This document shows positions 14,956 to 22,418 of a DNA stretch of 43,059 bases, one piece after another. The stretch is taken from positions 1 to 43,059 of the forward strand of contig CAZSER010000002.1 of NCBI GenBank assembly GCA_964605975.1, written 5' to 3'. This DNA is from JBAYHA01 sp964605975 (GTDB taxonomy: Bacteria; Patescibacteriota; Patescibacteriia; UBA11705; JABHMO01). A program made the position numbers and the translations under genes. Position 1 is the stretch's first letter; each line of letters starts with the position of its first letter. Under the pieces are notes generated by a model. That model made no database searches, had not been told where the DNA came from, and saw only the letters and a program-made list of their open reading frames with translations.

Positions 14956-16026
14956 ATGAAAAAGGGTAATGAAGGATTTGTTTTTCGGTTTTTTGTCAAG
15001 AAAGCCAAGATGGCAGTTCAGATTGAATTGCCGTTCTGTGCTAATCTTGGAGATTTCTTTTCCTGCTTCCTGATTGCCCAGGAAGCCGGAAAGGGGTTCT
15101 TGGTTAAGAACGCCCCGAAGGGGAAAATCTCCATTGGGCGCAACTTCCGAGAACTGGAAGTTGATGGCGCCTGCTCAGAAGAACCTTGGCTGTTCTTTGC
15201 TAAGTATCTCGGAGTTAGCGAAAAGCCGGAATACCAACCGTTTTTTGCCTACCTCGAGAATAATGAGGGAAGAAAAGCCGAGAATGGATTTTGGCAGTTT
15301 ATTAATAACTGCTATCGATTATGGGGATGCGAAGAAAAAACCTTCCAGCAGGTTTTTCTTATCGCCATTTTGGCGATAAAAGTCCAACTTCTCTACCCTG
15401 GAGAGTTTTCTCTCTCCGAGATAAAAAGGAAGTTTGGACTTTTGAGCCCAGAGCTTCAAAGCTGGTTTGGAGCACTGGTTCAGTCCGTTGAGGACGGTTG
15501 TGCTGTTCTCCGACAAGAGGCGAGGCAAGAGATTGCCGATCGAAACGGGGACAAGTTTCTCATATTTCAGAGTGATAATCCCTTTGTCATTTCTGAACAA
15601 GTAAAGAAAAACCCCCAAACCGACCTGATTGTCCAGGAGTTTAGTGATGGACATTTTGTCCTAGCTAATCCTTCTGGTGGACTATTACCAGAACTTTTTC
15701 GGGGACTTAATGTTCTTGAAAATGAGTCCGGAAAAGTCCTCAATTGGGACGAACTCTCAAAACCGGGAGTTGGACCAGGAAAGTTTTGGTACCTCTCTCC
15801 TGGTAGAAACCTACTGAGCAACGGCGGCCCCGCCCTGCCCGCAATGTCCAGGGGAAAAAGTGACATAGTTAACTTCATTGAGCAATGGTATAACAACATT
15901 GCATTTGGAGAAGAATGTCCTCGAACCGGAGCAGAACATTGCACCAGTTCGAAAAAATTGCCCTGTCGAGAGTTCAAATTTGGCTGGACGATCTGTCGTC
16001 AAATACGCCAATCAGTCAAAGATTAG
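14956..16026 (+). CDS. Unknown protein, GC-richer than its neighbours, faintly MYG1/DHH-like
   Basis: A 356-residue soluble protein that I do not firmly recognise. The C-terminal part (about 205-300: LIVQEFSDGHFVLANPSGG, then LPELFRGL and a later GPGKFWYLSPGRN) recalls the C-terminal region of MYG1-type DHH-fold exonucleases. The N-terminal stretch with NLGDFFSCFLIA could be a decayed HADD-type motif, but no metal-binding cluster survives; this is a weak inference. Five cysteines lie in the last ~40 residues or just before them. Base composition and codon use are visibly GC-richer than flanking genes, and the gene has a canonical Shine-Dalgarno (AAGGAG, 5 nt before ATG), its own strong promoter and a GC-rich terminator. 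Transfer or an unusual expression class is possible. Confidence 0.6.
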   Translation: MKKGNEGFVFRFFVKKAKMAVQIELPFCANLGDFFSCFLIAQEAGKGFLVKNAPKGKISIGRNFRELEVDGACSEEPWLFFAKYLGVSEKPEYQPFFAYLENNEGRKAENGFWQFINNCYRLWGCEEKTFQQVFLIAILAIKVQLLYPGEFSLSEIKRKFGLLSPELQSWFGALVQSVEDGCAVLRQEARQEIADRNGDKFLIFQSDNPFVISEQVKKNPQTDLIVQEFSDGHFVLANPSGGLLPELFRGLNVLENESGKVLNWDELSKPGVGPGKFWYLSPGRNLLSNGGPALPAMSRGKSDIVNFIEQWYNNIAFGEECPRTGAEHCTSSKKLPCREFKFGWTICRQIRQSVKD

Positions 16027-16039
16027 ATTTTGTCGTTCC

Positions 16040-16072
16040 GCCCGGATCATCAAAGATCCGGGCTTTTTTTTT
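16040..16072 (+). terminator. Terminator of the GC-richer gene
   Basis: Perfect 9-bp stem GCCCGGATC (16040-16048) with GATCCGGGC (16055-16063), 6-nt loop, then nine T. A very strong intrinsic terminator. Confidence 0.92.
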
Positions 16073-16074
16073 AT

Positions 16075-16104
16075 AAAAAAAGCTTCGTCTATTTTAGACG
16101 AAGC
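16075..16104 (-). terminator. Terminator of the lipoprotein gene
   Basis: Perfect 10-bp stem GCTTCGTCTA (16082-16091) with TAGACGAAGC (16095-16104), 3-nt loop, followed on the minus strand by seven T. Confidence 0.88.
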
Positions 16105-16118
16105 GGAACGACAAAGAA

Positions 16119-16883
16119 CTACAATTTTTCAAAGACAAACGGCAACTGTTTATCTTGGACAGAGCTATCACTATACAAGCAAAAAGCAGTAACCTTTTCG
16201 GCTAAGGCATTAGTTGAAGAAAAAACAAACTTTTTTCCATAATTTAGACATTCCAAAGAAAAAACTTTTTTTTGCAAAGAACCATTACAATAATAAACTT
16301 CCCCTAATGGGATATTAGTCAAAGTTCCTTGCAAAACAGCCACCTTCTGACTCAAATTTGCCGACAAAACCAAAGAAGAAGCATCCTGTTGATATATAAC
16401 CACCTTCCAGAGCCCCTCATAATCACAACAAGGATAATCCATACAGGTTTGTGATTCTGGTTCAAAATATCTCTCGGCCGAACAAAAACTAACACAACTT
16501 TCTCCATCCCAATAATATCCCAAATCACAAACTATCATAGTATCAATTTCCATAATAATATCATTCTCTAAAAAATCTTCATTAACCTCAGAAATTAATT
16601 CTTCATCAACTTCAAAAATGTCAAAATCTTTTTCTTGCTTAATTTCTAAAATATCATTAAAGAGAACTTCTTTACTTTCAAAAAAATCATCTACCCCAAC
16701 ATGATTATCTAAACTATATTCATCCGGTAAAATTACCCCATCAAGGGAACCTTCAAAATCAATATTCTGAATATTATCATTATTTTTAGAAATTACAGAA
16801 TCTTCTTCTCCCCAAAGAACATGAAAAGAACACCCGACAAAAATAACCGAGCAAAAAAACAAAATAATATACCCATTTTTCAT
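16119..16883 (-). CDS. Secreted Cys-rich lipoprotein of unknown function
   Basis: A 254-residue protein with a short basic start, a hydrophobic core and a lipobox-like FVGC ending at Cys18, so it is probably a membrane-anchored lipoprotein. Residues 20-115 are strongly acidic and low in complexity, likely a flexible spacer. Residues 119-153 hold six cysteines (119, 130, 134, 147, 152, 153) in a DLGYYWDGESC-type pattern resembling small disulfide-rich modules. The C-terminal domain (about 158-254) looks beta-rich. It has a strong Shine-Dalgarno (TGGAGG, about 5-6 nt before ATG), unlike most neighbours, and a possible promoter over the recO stop, so it may be separately controlled. No family is recognised. 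Confidence 0.72.
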   Translation of the reverse strand: MKNGYIILFFCSVIFVGCSFHVLWGEEDSVISKNNDNIQNIDFEGSLDGVILPDEYSLDNHVGVDDFFESKEVLFNDILEIKQEKDFDIFEVDEELISEVNEDFLENDIIMEIDTMIVCDLGYYWDGESCVSFCSAERYFEPESQTCMDYPCCDYEGLWKVVIYQQDASSLVLSANLSQKVAVLQGTLTNIPLGEVYYCNGSLQKKVFSLECLNYGKKFVFSSTNALAEKVTAFCLYSDSSVQDKQLPFVFEKL

Positions 16884-16913
16884 TTAATCCTCCATTGTTA
16901 ACGAACAGTTGAA

Positions 16914-16940
16914 TTTATAATAAAAATTTAAGAATGTCAA
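16914..16940 (-). promoter_or_regulatory. Possible promoter of the lipoprotein gene
   Basis: Minus strand TTGACA (16935-16940), overlapping the recO stop codon, and TATAAA (16914-16919) with a short 15-nt spacer. The -35 is perfect; the spacer is suboptimal. Confidence 0.45.
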
Positions 16941-17611
16941 ACCCAAAAATCCTTGTTCTCCGTTATAAATCGAAGTCCCTTAAACTCTTTATCAACATGA
17001 TATTCCAAAAACTTTCTTAACAATCTAATTAATTGTACAATTTTCGTTGACCCCAAGGAAACTGATCCCCCAGAAGACAAACTTTTCACCTGGCCAACAA
17101 AAGATCTAAGATCTTTTTCGCCAACAAGACCTCCCAACGAAATATCTTTTTCCCTTTCTTCAATATCATAACCTAAAATTGCTAATTTTTTAATAATAAA
17201 AACTGACAATAACAATAATTTCTTTTCTAATCTTTTTTCTAAAATTATCTGGATAAAAAACTTTTCACTCAAAGAAAAAATATCTTTATTTATTTCGCCT
17301 ACAGGAACGGTTTTTTCCAATAGTTCTACCATTAATTGCCAAAATAAAAAATCTTTTTCATCCTTTATTGGTAATAAATTATAACAATACACCTGAATTA
17401 ATTTATCATTTTTTTTACCCTTAATAAAATTAATCTTCAAAAAACCGGGCAAACTTAATTGCCCAGCCAATTTACTTTTTATTTTTTTTGCACCAACCGC
17501 CAAAAGATTTATTTTTCCAAAACTATTGGTAAATAAAGAAAATATCAAATCATTATCTTTCCAATCGACTTTCTTTAAAACAATCGCTTCTGTTTCAAAA
17601 ATTCTTTCCAT
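16937..17611 (-). CDS. recO: DNA repair protein RecO
   Basis: A 224-residue protein with the RecO start pattern: ETEAIVLKKVDWKDNDLIF in an N-terminal OB fold (1-80), then LLAVGAKKIKSKLAGQL (residues 36-52), typical of the family. The helical C-terminal domain (about 90-220) lacks the four-cysteine zinc module of many RecO proteins. RecO loads RecA with RecR at gapped DNA and anneals single strands. It is slightly shorter than E. coli RecO. It ends with TGA, which argues for standard stop-codon use in this genome. It follows ruvX in the tail of the secY-adk-map operon. Confidence 0.87.
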   Translation of the reverse strand: MERIFETEAIVLKKVDWKDNDLIFSLFTNSFGKINLLAVGAKKIKSKLAGQLSLPGFLKINFIKGKKNDKLIQVYCYNLLPIKDEKDFLFWQLMVELLEKTVPVGEINKDIFSLSEKFFIQIILEKRLEKKLLLLSVFIIKKLAILGYDIEEREKDISLGGLVGEKDLRSFVGQVKSLSSGGSVSLGSTKIVQLIRLLRKFLEYHVDKEFKGLRFITENKDFWV

Positions 17612-17647
17612 ATTAAAATTATCACCCTCAAAAATTACAAAAGCTTT

Positions 17648-18043
17648 CTATTTATTCATTATTTTATCAAAATATGACTGCAAAATAATCATGGCCGAAA
17701 CGGCATCATCATCATTTTTGTTTTTTTTGTCTTCAAAAGAAATTTTTCTAGCCATTAACGAACTTAATCGTTCATCTTCCAAAAAAATTGGTAAACCAAT
17801 TTTTTTTAAATCTTCGTAAAAACTTTCCCACTCTTTACTAATCGGTAAAGAACTTACCAGTTTAAGTGGTTTTCCCAAAACAACAATATCTATTTGCTCT
17901 TCTTCGATAATTTTTTTTAACCACTCAAAAACTTCTTGCTTTTTTTTCTTCAAAACACCAAAAGGTGATGCTACTTTAACATCACTTGAACCAATGGCTA
18001 AACCAATTTTTTTTTCTCCCCAATCAATCCCTAAATAATTCAT
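17648..18043 (-). CDS. ruvX: Putative pre-16S rRNA nuclease / Holliday junction resolvase-like YqgF
   Basis: A 131-residue protein from the ATG at 18043, which starts one base after the map stop; the longer frame needs a TTG inside map. It has the RNase H-like YqgF signature NYLGIDWGEKKIGLA with Asp7, the second acidic site in FLEDERLSS, and the third in the C-terminal DDDAVSAMIILQSY. Length is usual for the family (about 130-140). Members process the 5' end of 16S rRNA and have been proposed as junction resolvases. Near-overlap with map implies translational coupling. Confidence 0.9.
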   Translation of the reverse strand: MNYLGIDWGEKKIGLAIGSSDVKVASPFGVLKKKKQEVFEWLKKIIEEEQIDIVVLGKPLKLVSSLPISKEWESFYEDLKKIGLPIFLEDERLSSLMARKISFEDKKNKNDDDAVSAMIILQSYFDKIMNK

Positions 18044-18044
18044 A

Positions 18045-18809
18045 TTATTTTTTGGTAATAACAATAATTCCGGAATCGGTTATTGCTACCGTGTGTTCAA
18101 AATGGGCACAACGACTTCCATCGGCAATAACAATAGTCCAACCATCACTCAAAGTTTTTATTCTAAATCCACCCAAGCTGACCATGGGTTCAAAAGCCAA
18201 AACCATCCCTGATCTAACAATAAAATCATCCCCCGGAATATAGTAATTGGCAATAGGCGGATCCTCATGAACAGCATGTCCAACTCCATGCCCAACTAAT
18301 TCTCTAACGATAGAATAGCCATTTTCTTGAACATATTTCTGAACCTTTTGTGCAATTTTATTTAAATTTGCACCAGGATGTAAATTTTCGATCCAGATAT
18401 CCAAAGCTCTTTTGGTGACCTTTATTAATTTATCATCTTCTTTGCTAATTTTCCCCACACCAACAGTAATCGCTGTATCGGTAAATAAACCACCATTCGC
18501 CGGATATTGCATCCCAATGTCAAGTCCGACAATATCACCATTTTGCAAAACTCTGTCACCAGGGATACCATGGACCAACTCTTCATTTACAGAAACACAC
18601 AAACCAGAAGGAAAAGGAGGATCTTCTCCATAATCTTTAAAAGAAGGATTTCCTCCGGCCAAAATAATACTTTTTTCAGCAAAATCAGAAAGTTCTCTAG
18701 TTGTGACACCAGGTAAAACTTTATCTTTAATTGAATATAAAATTTCAGCCAAAATTTTTCCGCCCTCTTGTAAAAGTCCTATTTCTTTTTTCGTTTTAAT
18801 TAATGACAT
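18045..18809 (-). CDS. map: Methionine aminopeptidase, type I
   Basis: A 254-residue enzyme that removes the N-terminal methionine from nascent proteins. All five metal ligands are present: D97 and D111 (GLDIGMQYPANGGLFTD), H174 (GHGVGH), E207 (AFEPM) and E238 (HFEHT). The substrate-contacting H80 lies in NEELVHGIPG. There is no N-terminal zinc-finger extension, so it is the short bacterial form. It follows adk by 3 nt and is nearly fused to ruvX. In many bacteria adk-map lies directly after secY, as here. Confidence 0.96.
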   Translation of the reverse strand: MSLIKTKKEIGLLQEGGKILAEILYSIKDKVLPGVTTRELSDFAEKSIILAGGNPSFKDYGEDPPFPSGLCVSVNEELVHGIPGDRVLQNGDIVGLDIGMQYPANGGLFTDTAITVGVGKISKEDDKLIKVTKRALDIWIENLHPGANLNKIAQKVQKYVQENGYSIVRELVGHGVGHAVHEDPPIANYYIPGDDFIVRSGMVLAFEPMVSLGGFRIKTLSDGWTIVIADGSRCAHFEHTVAITDSGIIVITKK

Positions 18810-18812
18810 TAT

Positions 18813-19460
18813 TTATTTAATAAATTTTCTTAGACTCTTATTAACTTCAGAGATATTGGCATTACCATCTACAAAATAATAACCAAACCTGTTGTGATTT
18901 TTGGCAAATCTTACTAACGGCATTGTTCTTTTGCGAAAAATCAAAATTCTATTTTTTAAAACATTTAAACCTTCATCTCTTCTTCTAAATAATTTTTTAT
19001 GACAAACATCACAAATACCTTCAATATTTGGAGGACGATAAACTGTATGAAAAATTTCTCCACAATGACAATGCCAACGACCACCAACCCGTTGTTGTAA
19101 TTTAGGTATAGAAATTTTAATTTCTAACAACTTAACCATGTATCCTTTATTTTCATTAATAAACTCTTCTAACTGTTTAAACTGGTTAAGAGTTCTGGGA
19201 AAGCCATCCAATAAAATATCCTTCGTTGAGTTTTTTATTTTTTTTAAAATTAGAGGGATAACATACATACTTGGAACCAAATCACCATCTTCCACAAACT
19301 TCTTGGCGATTTTTCCTATCCTAGTTCTATTTTTTATTTGTTGTCGCAAAATGGAACCGGAACCAATAACATTTAAATCAAACTCTTTTTGTAACAATGT
19401 TGCCTGTGTTCCCTTTCCCGATCCGGGAGGTCCAATCAAAATATAGATTTTTTTACTCAT
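18813..19460 (-). CDS. adk: Adenylate kinase with zinc-type lid
   Basis: About 215 residues from the ATG at 19460, chosen over 19478 because MSKKIYILIGPPGSGKGTQ is the family start. The P-loop is GPPGSGKGT (10-18) and the AMP site has the ILLDGFPRT motif. The long lid carries metal-type residues: GRWHCHCGEIFH, then ICDVCHKK. The first Cys of the usual CxxC is shifted, giving HxCHC, so ligands may be His-Cys-Cys-Cys or a rearranged set. It converts ATP+AMP to 2 ADP. A terminator separates it from secY upstream, so it may need its own start; an extended -10 (TGATATAAT) lies just inside that terminator. Confidence 0.93.
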   Translation of the reverse strand: MSKKIYILIGPPGSGKGTQATLLQKEFDLNVIGSGSILRQQIKNRTRIGKIAKKFVEDGDLVPSMYVIPLILKKIKNSTKDILLDGFPRTLNQFKQLEEFINENKGYMVKLLEIKISIPKLQQRVGGRWHCHCGEIFHTVYRPPNIEGICDVCHKKLFRRRDEGLNVLKNRILIFRKRTMPLVRFAKNHNRFGYYFVDGNANISEVNKSLRKFIK

Positions 19461-19563
19461 AAAAAAGTTTACTACCATTATTATTTTCAGAGATAATCTT
19501 TAAACTACTACCTTAAAAATATCTTTTACTATTTTAATCCTTATTTAAACTTAATTTATTATA

Positions 19564-19593
19564 TCAAAAAAGCCGGAATAAATCCAGCTTTTT
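19564..19593 (-). terminator. Terminator or attenuator between secY and adk
   Basis: On the minus strand a stem AAAAAGCTGGA / TCCGGCTTTTT (one U-G wobble, 5-nt loop) ends in six T. It lies about 20 nt past the secY stop within a roughly 150-nt gap before adk. Confidence 0.7.
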
Positions 19594-19614
19594 AAATTTA
19601 TAAAAAAATTACCT

Positions 19615-20886
19615 CTATAAACTTTCGTAATCACGCATTGTCATTTGAGAATCAATCTGCTTGATCATATCAATAACAACACTAACCACAATCAAAATAC
19701 TTGTTCCACCGATAACCATTGAAGTCATCCCTGCCGTATTTTGCAATAATAAAGGCAAAACAGCAATCACAGCCAAAAATAAAGCTCCGGTTAATGTAAT
19801 CTTTGAAATCGTTCTCTTTAAATACTCTGCGGTATTTAAACCCGGACGAATTCCAGGAACAAATCCACCATTTTTTTGTAAATTTTCAGCAATTTGATGA
19901 GGATGAAAAATAACAGCCGTATAAAAATAAGTAAAAGCAAAAACTAAAATAAAGTAAAAAATACCATAAACCATTTGATTTTGAAAAAAATCAATTACAG
20001 CTTGAGCGCCATTTTTAACCCAAATAGTATTGGCTCGCAGAAAAAACTGGGCGACCATTGGTGGAAATAAAATTATCGAAATAGCAAAAATAATCGGAAT
20101 TACCCCTGCCGTATTTACTCTAATTGGAAGATGAGTACTCCCACCACCATACATTTTCATCCCTCTAACTCTTTTTGCATAAGTGATCGGAATATTTCTT
20201 TGCCCTTCGGTAATAATAACAACACCAACAATGGTTAACAGTGCAATTACCAAATAAATAACCAAAGTAATCAATTGATCCTTGGAAAAATTAATAGCCA
20301 TTTCTTGTAATGCCTTCGGAATCCCAGAAACAATTCCCGCAAAAATTAACATTGAAACACCATTGCCGATTTTTTTCTCAGTAATTAATTCTCCCAACCA
20401 AACTAAAAATATAGTTCCGGCAGTAATGGTAATCAACATTGCTGAAAGCTCAAAAAAAGATACTGACTCCAAAATATTAGCCGAAGATCTTCTTAACAAA
20501 GTAATCATGCCATAAGCTTGAAGCATCGCCAAAGGAACAGTTGCAATTCTCGTATAAAAATTTATTTTGGATCTTCCCGCTTGTTCTTTCATCATCTCCT
20601 CAATTTTAGGAACAATCATTCCCAAAAGTTGAAAGATAATTGAAGAAGTAATATATGGAGCAACCCCCATCATAACAATAGAAAAGTTTTGCATTCCTCC
20701 TCCGGAAAAAAGATTTAACAACCCCAAGATTTGATTACTTCCAAAAAATTCTTTTAAATTTTCAACATTAACTCCCGGTATAGGAATATGCGCCGCAACT
20801 CGAAAAATCAATAGCATGGCCAAAACAAAAAAAATCTTATTGCGTAATTCTTTCACCCTCCAGATTTGTAAAAATTTATCCCACAT
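19615..20886 (-). CDS. secY: Protein translocase subunit SecY
   Basis: A 423-residue integral membrane protein with ten predicted membrane segments, the channel of the Sec translocon. Visible family marks are FRVAAHIPIPGVN after the first segment, the central GQRNIPITYAKR loop, and the cytoplasmic FRPG-like loop read here as VPGIRPGLNTAEYL. The C-terminus is short (RDYESL). Length is within the family range. It follows rplO in the standard spc order, with a terminator-like hairpin in the gap, and precedes adk-map. No Shine-Dalgarno is evident. Confidence 0.96.
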   Translation of the reverse strand: MWDKFLQIWRVKELRNKIFFVLAMLLIFRVAAHIPIPGVNVENLKEFFGSNQILGLLNLFSGGGMQNFSIVMMGVAPYITSSIIFQLLGMIVPKIEEMMKEQAGRSKINFYTRIATVPLAMLQAYGMITLLRRSSANILESVSFFELSAMLITITAGTIFLVWLGELITEKKIGNGVSMLIFAGIVSGIPKALQEMAINFSKDQLITLVIYLVIALLTIVGVVIITEGQRNIPITYAKRVRGMKMYGGGSTHLPIRVNTAGVIPIIFAISIILFPPMVAQFFLRANTIWVKNGAQAVIDFFQNQMVYGIFYFILVFAFTYFYTAVIFHPHQIAENLQKNGGFVPGIRPGLNTAEYLKRTISKITLTGALFLAVIAVLPLLLQNTAGMTSMVIGGTSILIVVSVVIDMIKQIDSQMTMRDYESL

Positions 20887-20913
20887 ATTTTTGACTTTAT
20901 TTTGTTTAAAAAT

Positions 20914-20947
20914 AAAAAAAGCGAGGTCAACTTTTTTTAAGTGACCT
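20914..20947 (-). terminator. Possible attenuator overlapping the rplO stop
   Basis: AGGTCA/TGACCT arms (20942-20947 and 20924-20929 on the plus strand) flank the rplO stop codon, followed on the minus strand by CGC and seven T. It could partly terminate transcription before secY. The stem is only 6 bp with a mismatched extension. Confidence 0.5.
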
Positions 20948-21377
20948 TGCCTCCGGCTTTTTCAATAACCTCTTTAGCTTTTTGAGAAACAATTACTCCT
21001 GTTAATTCTAACTTTTTAGTCAAACTCTCCTGTTTTTTAGCCAATAAAACCTTTACCGGTAAAGACTTTTTATCAATTACCCTTTTATCAAATAGAGTTT
21101 GTGGAGAAACAACTTCCCCCACAGAGAAAAGCTTTTCGATAGTGCTCAAAAGAACTACCTGCTTTTTTGGATAACGAGGTTTCATACCCTTAAATTTAGG
21201 CATCGTTAAAAGTGTTCGTCTAAAACCTTTCAACTTCAAACCTCCTTTTCCACCAGACCTCGCCTTTTGTCCTTTTTTCCCTCGGCCACAATAAGTTCCA
21301 TGACCCGATCCATTACCACGACCAACTCTGGTTTTTTTCTTTTTGGCTGTGCCAATATTACTTAATGTTATCGCCAT
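20937..21377 (-). CDS. rplO: Ribosomal protein uL15
   Basis: A 146-residue large-subunit protein with the family's glycine- and arginine-rich N-terminal arm (VGRGNGSGHGTYCGRGKKGQ, about 18-37) that threads into 23S rRNA, then the globular domain ending IEKAGGKVT. Normal length. It starts 18 nt after rpsE, leaving no room for rpmD (uL30), which normally sits here. Its stop codon lies inside a possible attenuator hairpin before secY. Confidence 0.96.
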   Translation of the reverse strand: MAITLSNIGTAKKKKTRVGRGNGSGHGTYCGRGKKGQKARSGGKGGLKLKGFRRTLLTMPKFKGMKPRYPKKQVVLLSTIEKLFSVGEVVSPQTLFDKRVIDKKSLPVKVLLAKKQESLTKKLELTGVIVSQKAKEVIEKAGGKVT

Positions 21378-21395
21378 ATTGCATTATTTAATTTC

Positions 21396-22034
21396 TTATT
21401 TGGCCTTTTTTGTAATCACTTTTTTTGCAATTTTTGATGCTGTTTTGCGAACAGGCTTCTTTTCTTCCTTCTCTTTCTTTTCAATTTTCACTTCACTTTT
21501 AATACCCTCAATTTCTTTCTTTTCTACTTTTGAAACAATCTTTTTTTCTTTAACAAACTTACTTGAAATAAAATCTACTGCCGAGTAAAAAGCTTTAACA
21601 TTAGTAATTTTGTTGTTTGTCCCAAGCATTTTTCCAATCACATTAGGAACTCCAGCTAATTCCAACAAAACACGCATTGGACCACCAGCCTTAACTCCAG
21701 TACCTTGAGGAGCTGGTTTCATTAAAATTTGCGCTGCCTTATAATGAATATGCACCGGCATTGGAATAGTTTCATTGATTAACGGAATAGTTCTTAAATC
21801 TTTTTTAGCCTTATTAACCGCTTTATTAACAGCAAAAGTGACATCCGCACCTTTTGCCAAACCAACACCAAAACGACCCTTTTTGTCACCAATAGCAACA
21901 CAGGCGCGAAAGCGCATTCTCTTACCACCGGCCATAACTCTGGTAACCCGAGCTAGATCAATTATTTTTTGCTCAAACTCAGACTCCGGTTTATTAAAAC
22001 CTTTTTTGGATCTTCTATTATCATTTTGTGCCAT
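21396..22034 (-). CDS. rpsE: Ribosomal protein uS5 with lysine-rich tail
   Basis: A 212-residue small-subunit protein. The double-stranded-RNA-binding-like N-domain (RVTRVMAGGKRMRFRACVA, about 29-47) and the C-domain (HYKAAQILMKPAPQGTGVKA) are standard and end near residue 160. An extra tail of about 50 residues, rich in Lys and Glu, follows and ends KKVITKKAK. Typical uS5 is about 165 residues. uS5 shapes the mRNA entry channel and decoding accuracy. The tail is repetitive and may be a lineage-specific rRNA contact. Confidence 0.95.
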   Translation of the reverse strand: MAQNDNRRSKKGFNKPESEFEQKIIDLARVTRVMAGGKRMRFRACVAIGDKKGRFGVGLAKGADVTFAVNKAVNKAKKDLRTIPLINETIPMPVHIHYKAAQILMKPAPQGTGVKAGGPMRVLLELAGVPNVIGKMLGTNNKITNVKAFYSAVDFISSKFVKEKKIVSKVEKKEIEGIKSEVKIEKKEKEEKKPVRKTASKIAKKVITKKAK

Positions 22035-22049
22035 ATATTCGTGTTCTTA

Positions 22050-22409
22050 TTAAAATTTTAGTCCGCCCTCTCTGGCGCCCTCAGCCGCAGATTTAACTCG
22101 ACCATGATATTTATAAGATCGTCGATCAAAAACAACTTCTTTAACTCCCTTTTCTAATCCTCTTTTAGCAATAAGCACTCCAACTAATTTGGCTTTCTCT
22201 ATCGGCTTAATATTTTTTTCTGAAATATCCTTATCTGAAGCAGAACATAATGTTACCCCCTTACTATCATCAATAATTTGAGCATAAAAATGCTTTAAAC
22301 TTCTAAAAATAGCCAATCGAATTAACCCACTGTTCGTTTTTATGGTTTTACGAACACGCGCTTTGCGACGAATAATACTATTTAATTTTTTCTTTTGTTC
22401 ATTTCTCAT
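22050..22409 (-). CDS. rplR: Ribosomal protein uL18
   Basis: A 119-residue protein that binds 5S rRNA with uL5. The basic N-terminus (RRKARVRKTIKT) and the central IFRSLKHFYAQIIDDSKG are family features, and the C-terminus ends FDRRSYKYHGRVKSAAEGAR, the standard uL18 end. Length is normal. It lies between rplF and rpsE in the canonical spc order with short gaps (9 and 15 nt). Confidence 0.95.
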   Translation of the reverse strand: MRNEQKKKLNSIIRRKARVRKTIKTNSGLIRLAIFRSLKHFYAQIIDDSKGVTLCSASDKDISEKNIKPIEKAKLVGVLIAKRGLEKGVKEVVFDRRSYKYHGRVKSAAEGAREGGLKF

Positions 22410-22418
22410 AAAGTTTCA

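Larger units (their letters stand above)
16029..16115. repeat. 13-bp inverted repeat enclosing two opposed terminators
   Basis: TTTGTCGTTCCGC (16029-16041) is the exact reverse complement of GCGGAACGACAAA (16103-16115). The arms sit 2-3 nt from the stop codons of the two converging genes and enclose both terminator hairpins, so the whole could fold as a three-way junction. Confidence 0.85.

Noticed and set aside
15567..15977. Minus-strand frames of 111 and 136 codons under the GC-richer gene
   Set aside because: Higher GC reduces chance stop codons there. The plus-strand frame has the promoter, Shine-Dalgarno and terminator, so the minus frames are shadows.
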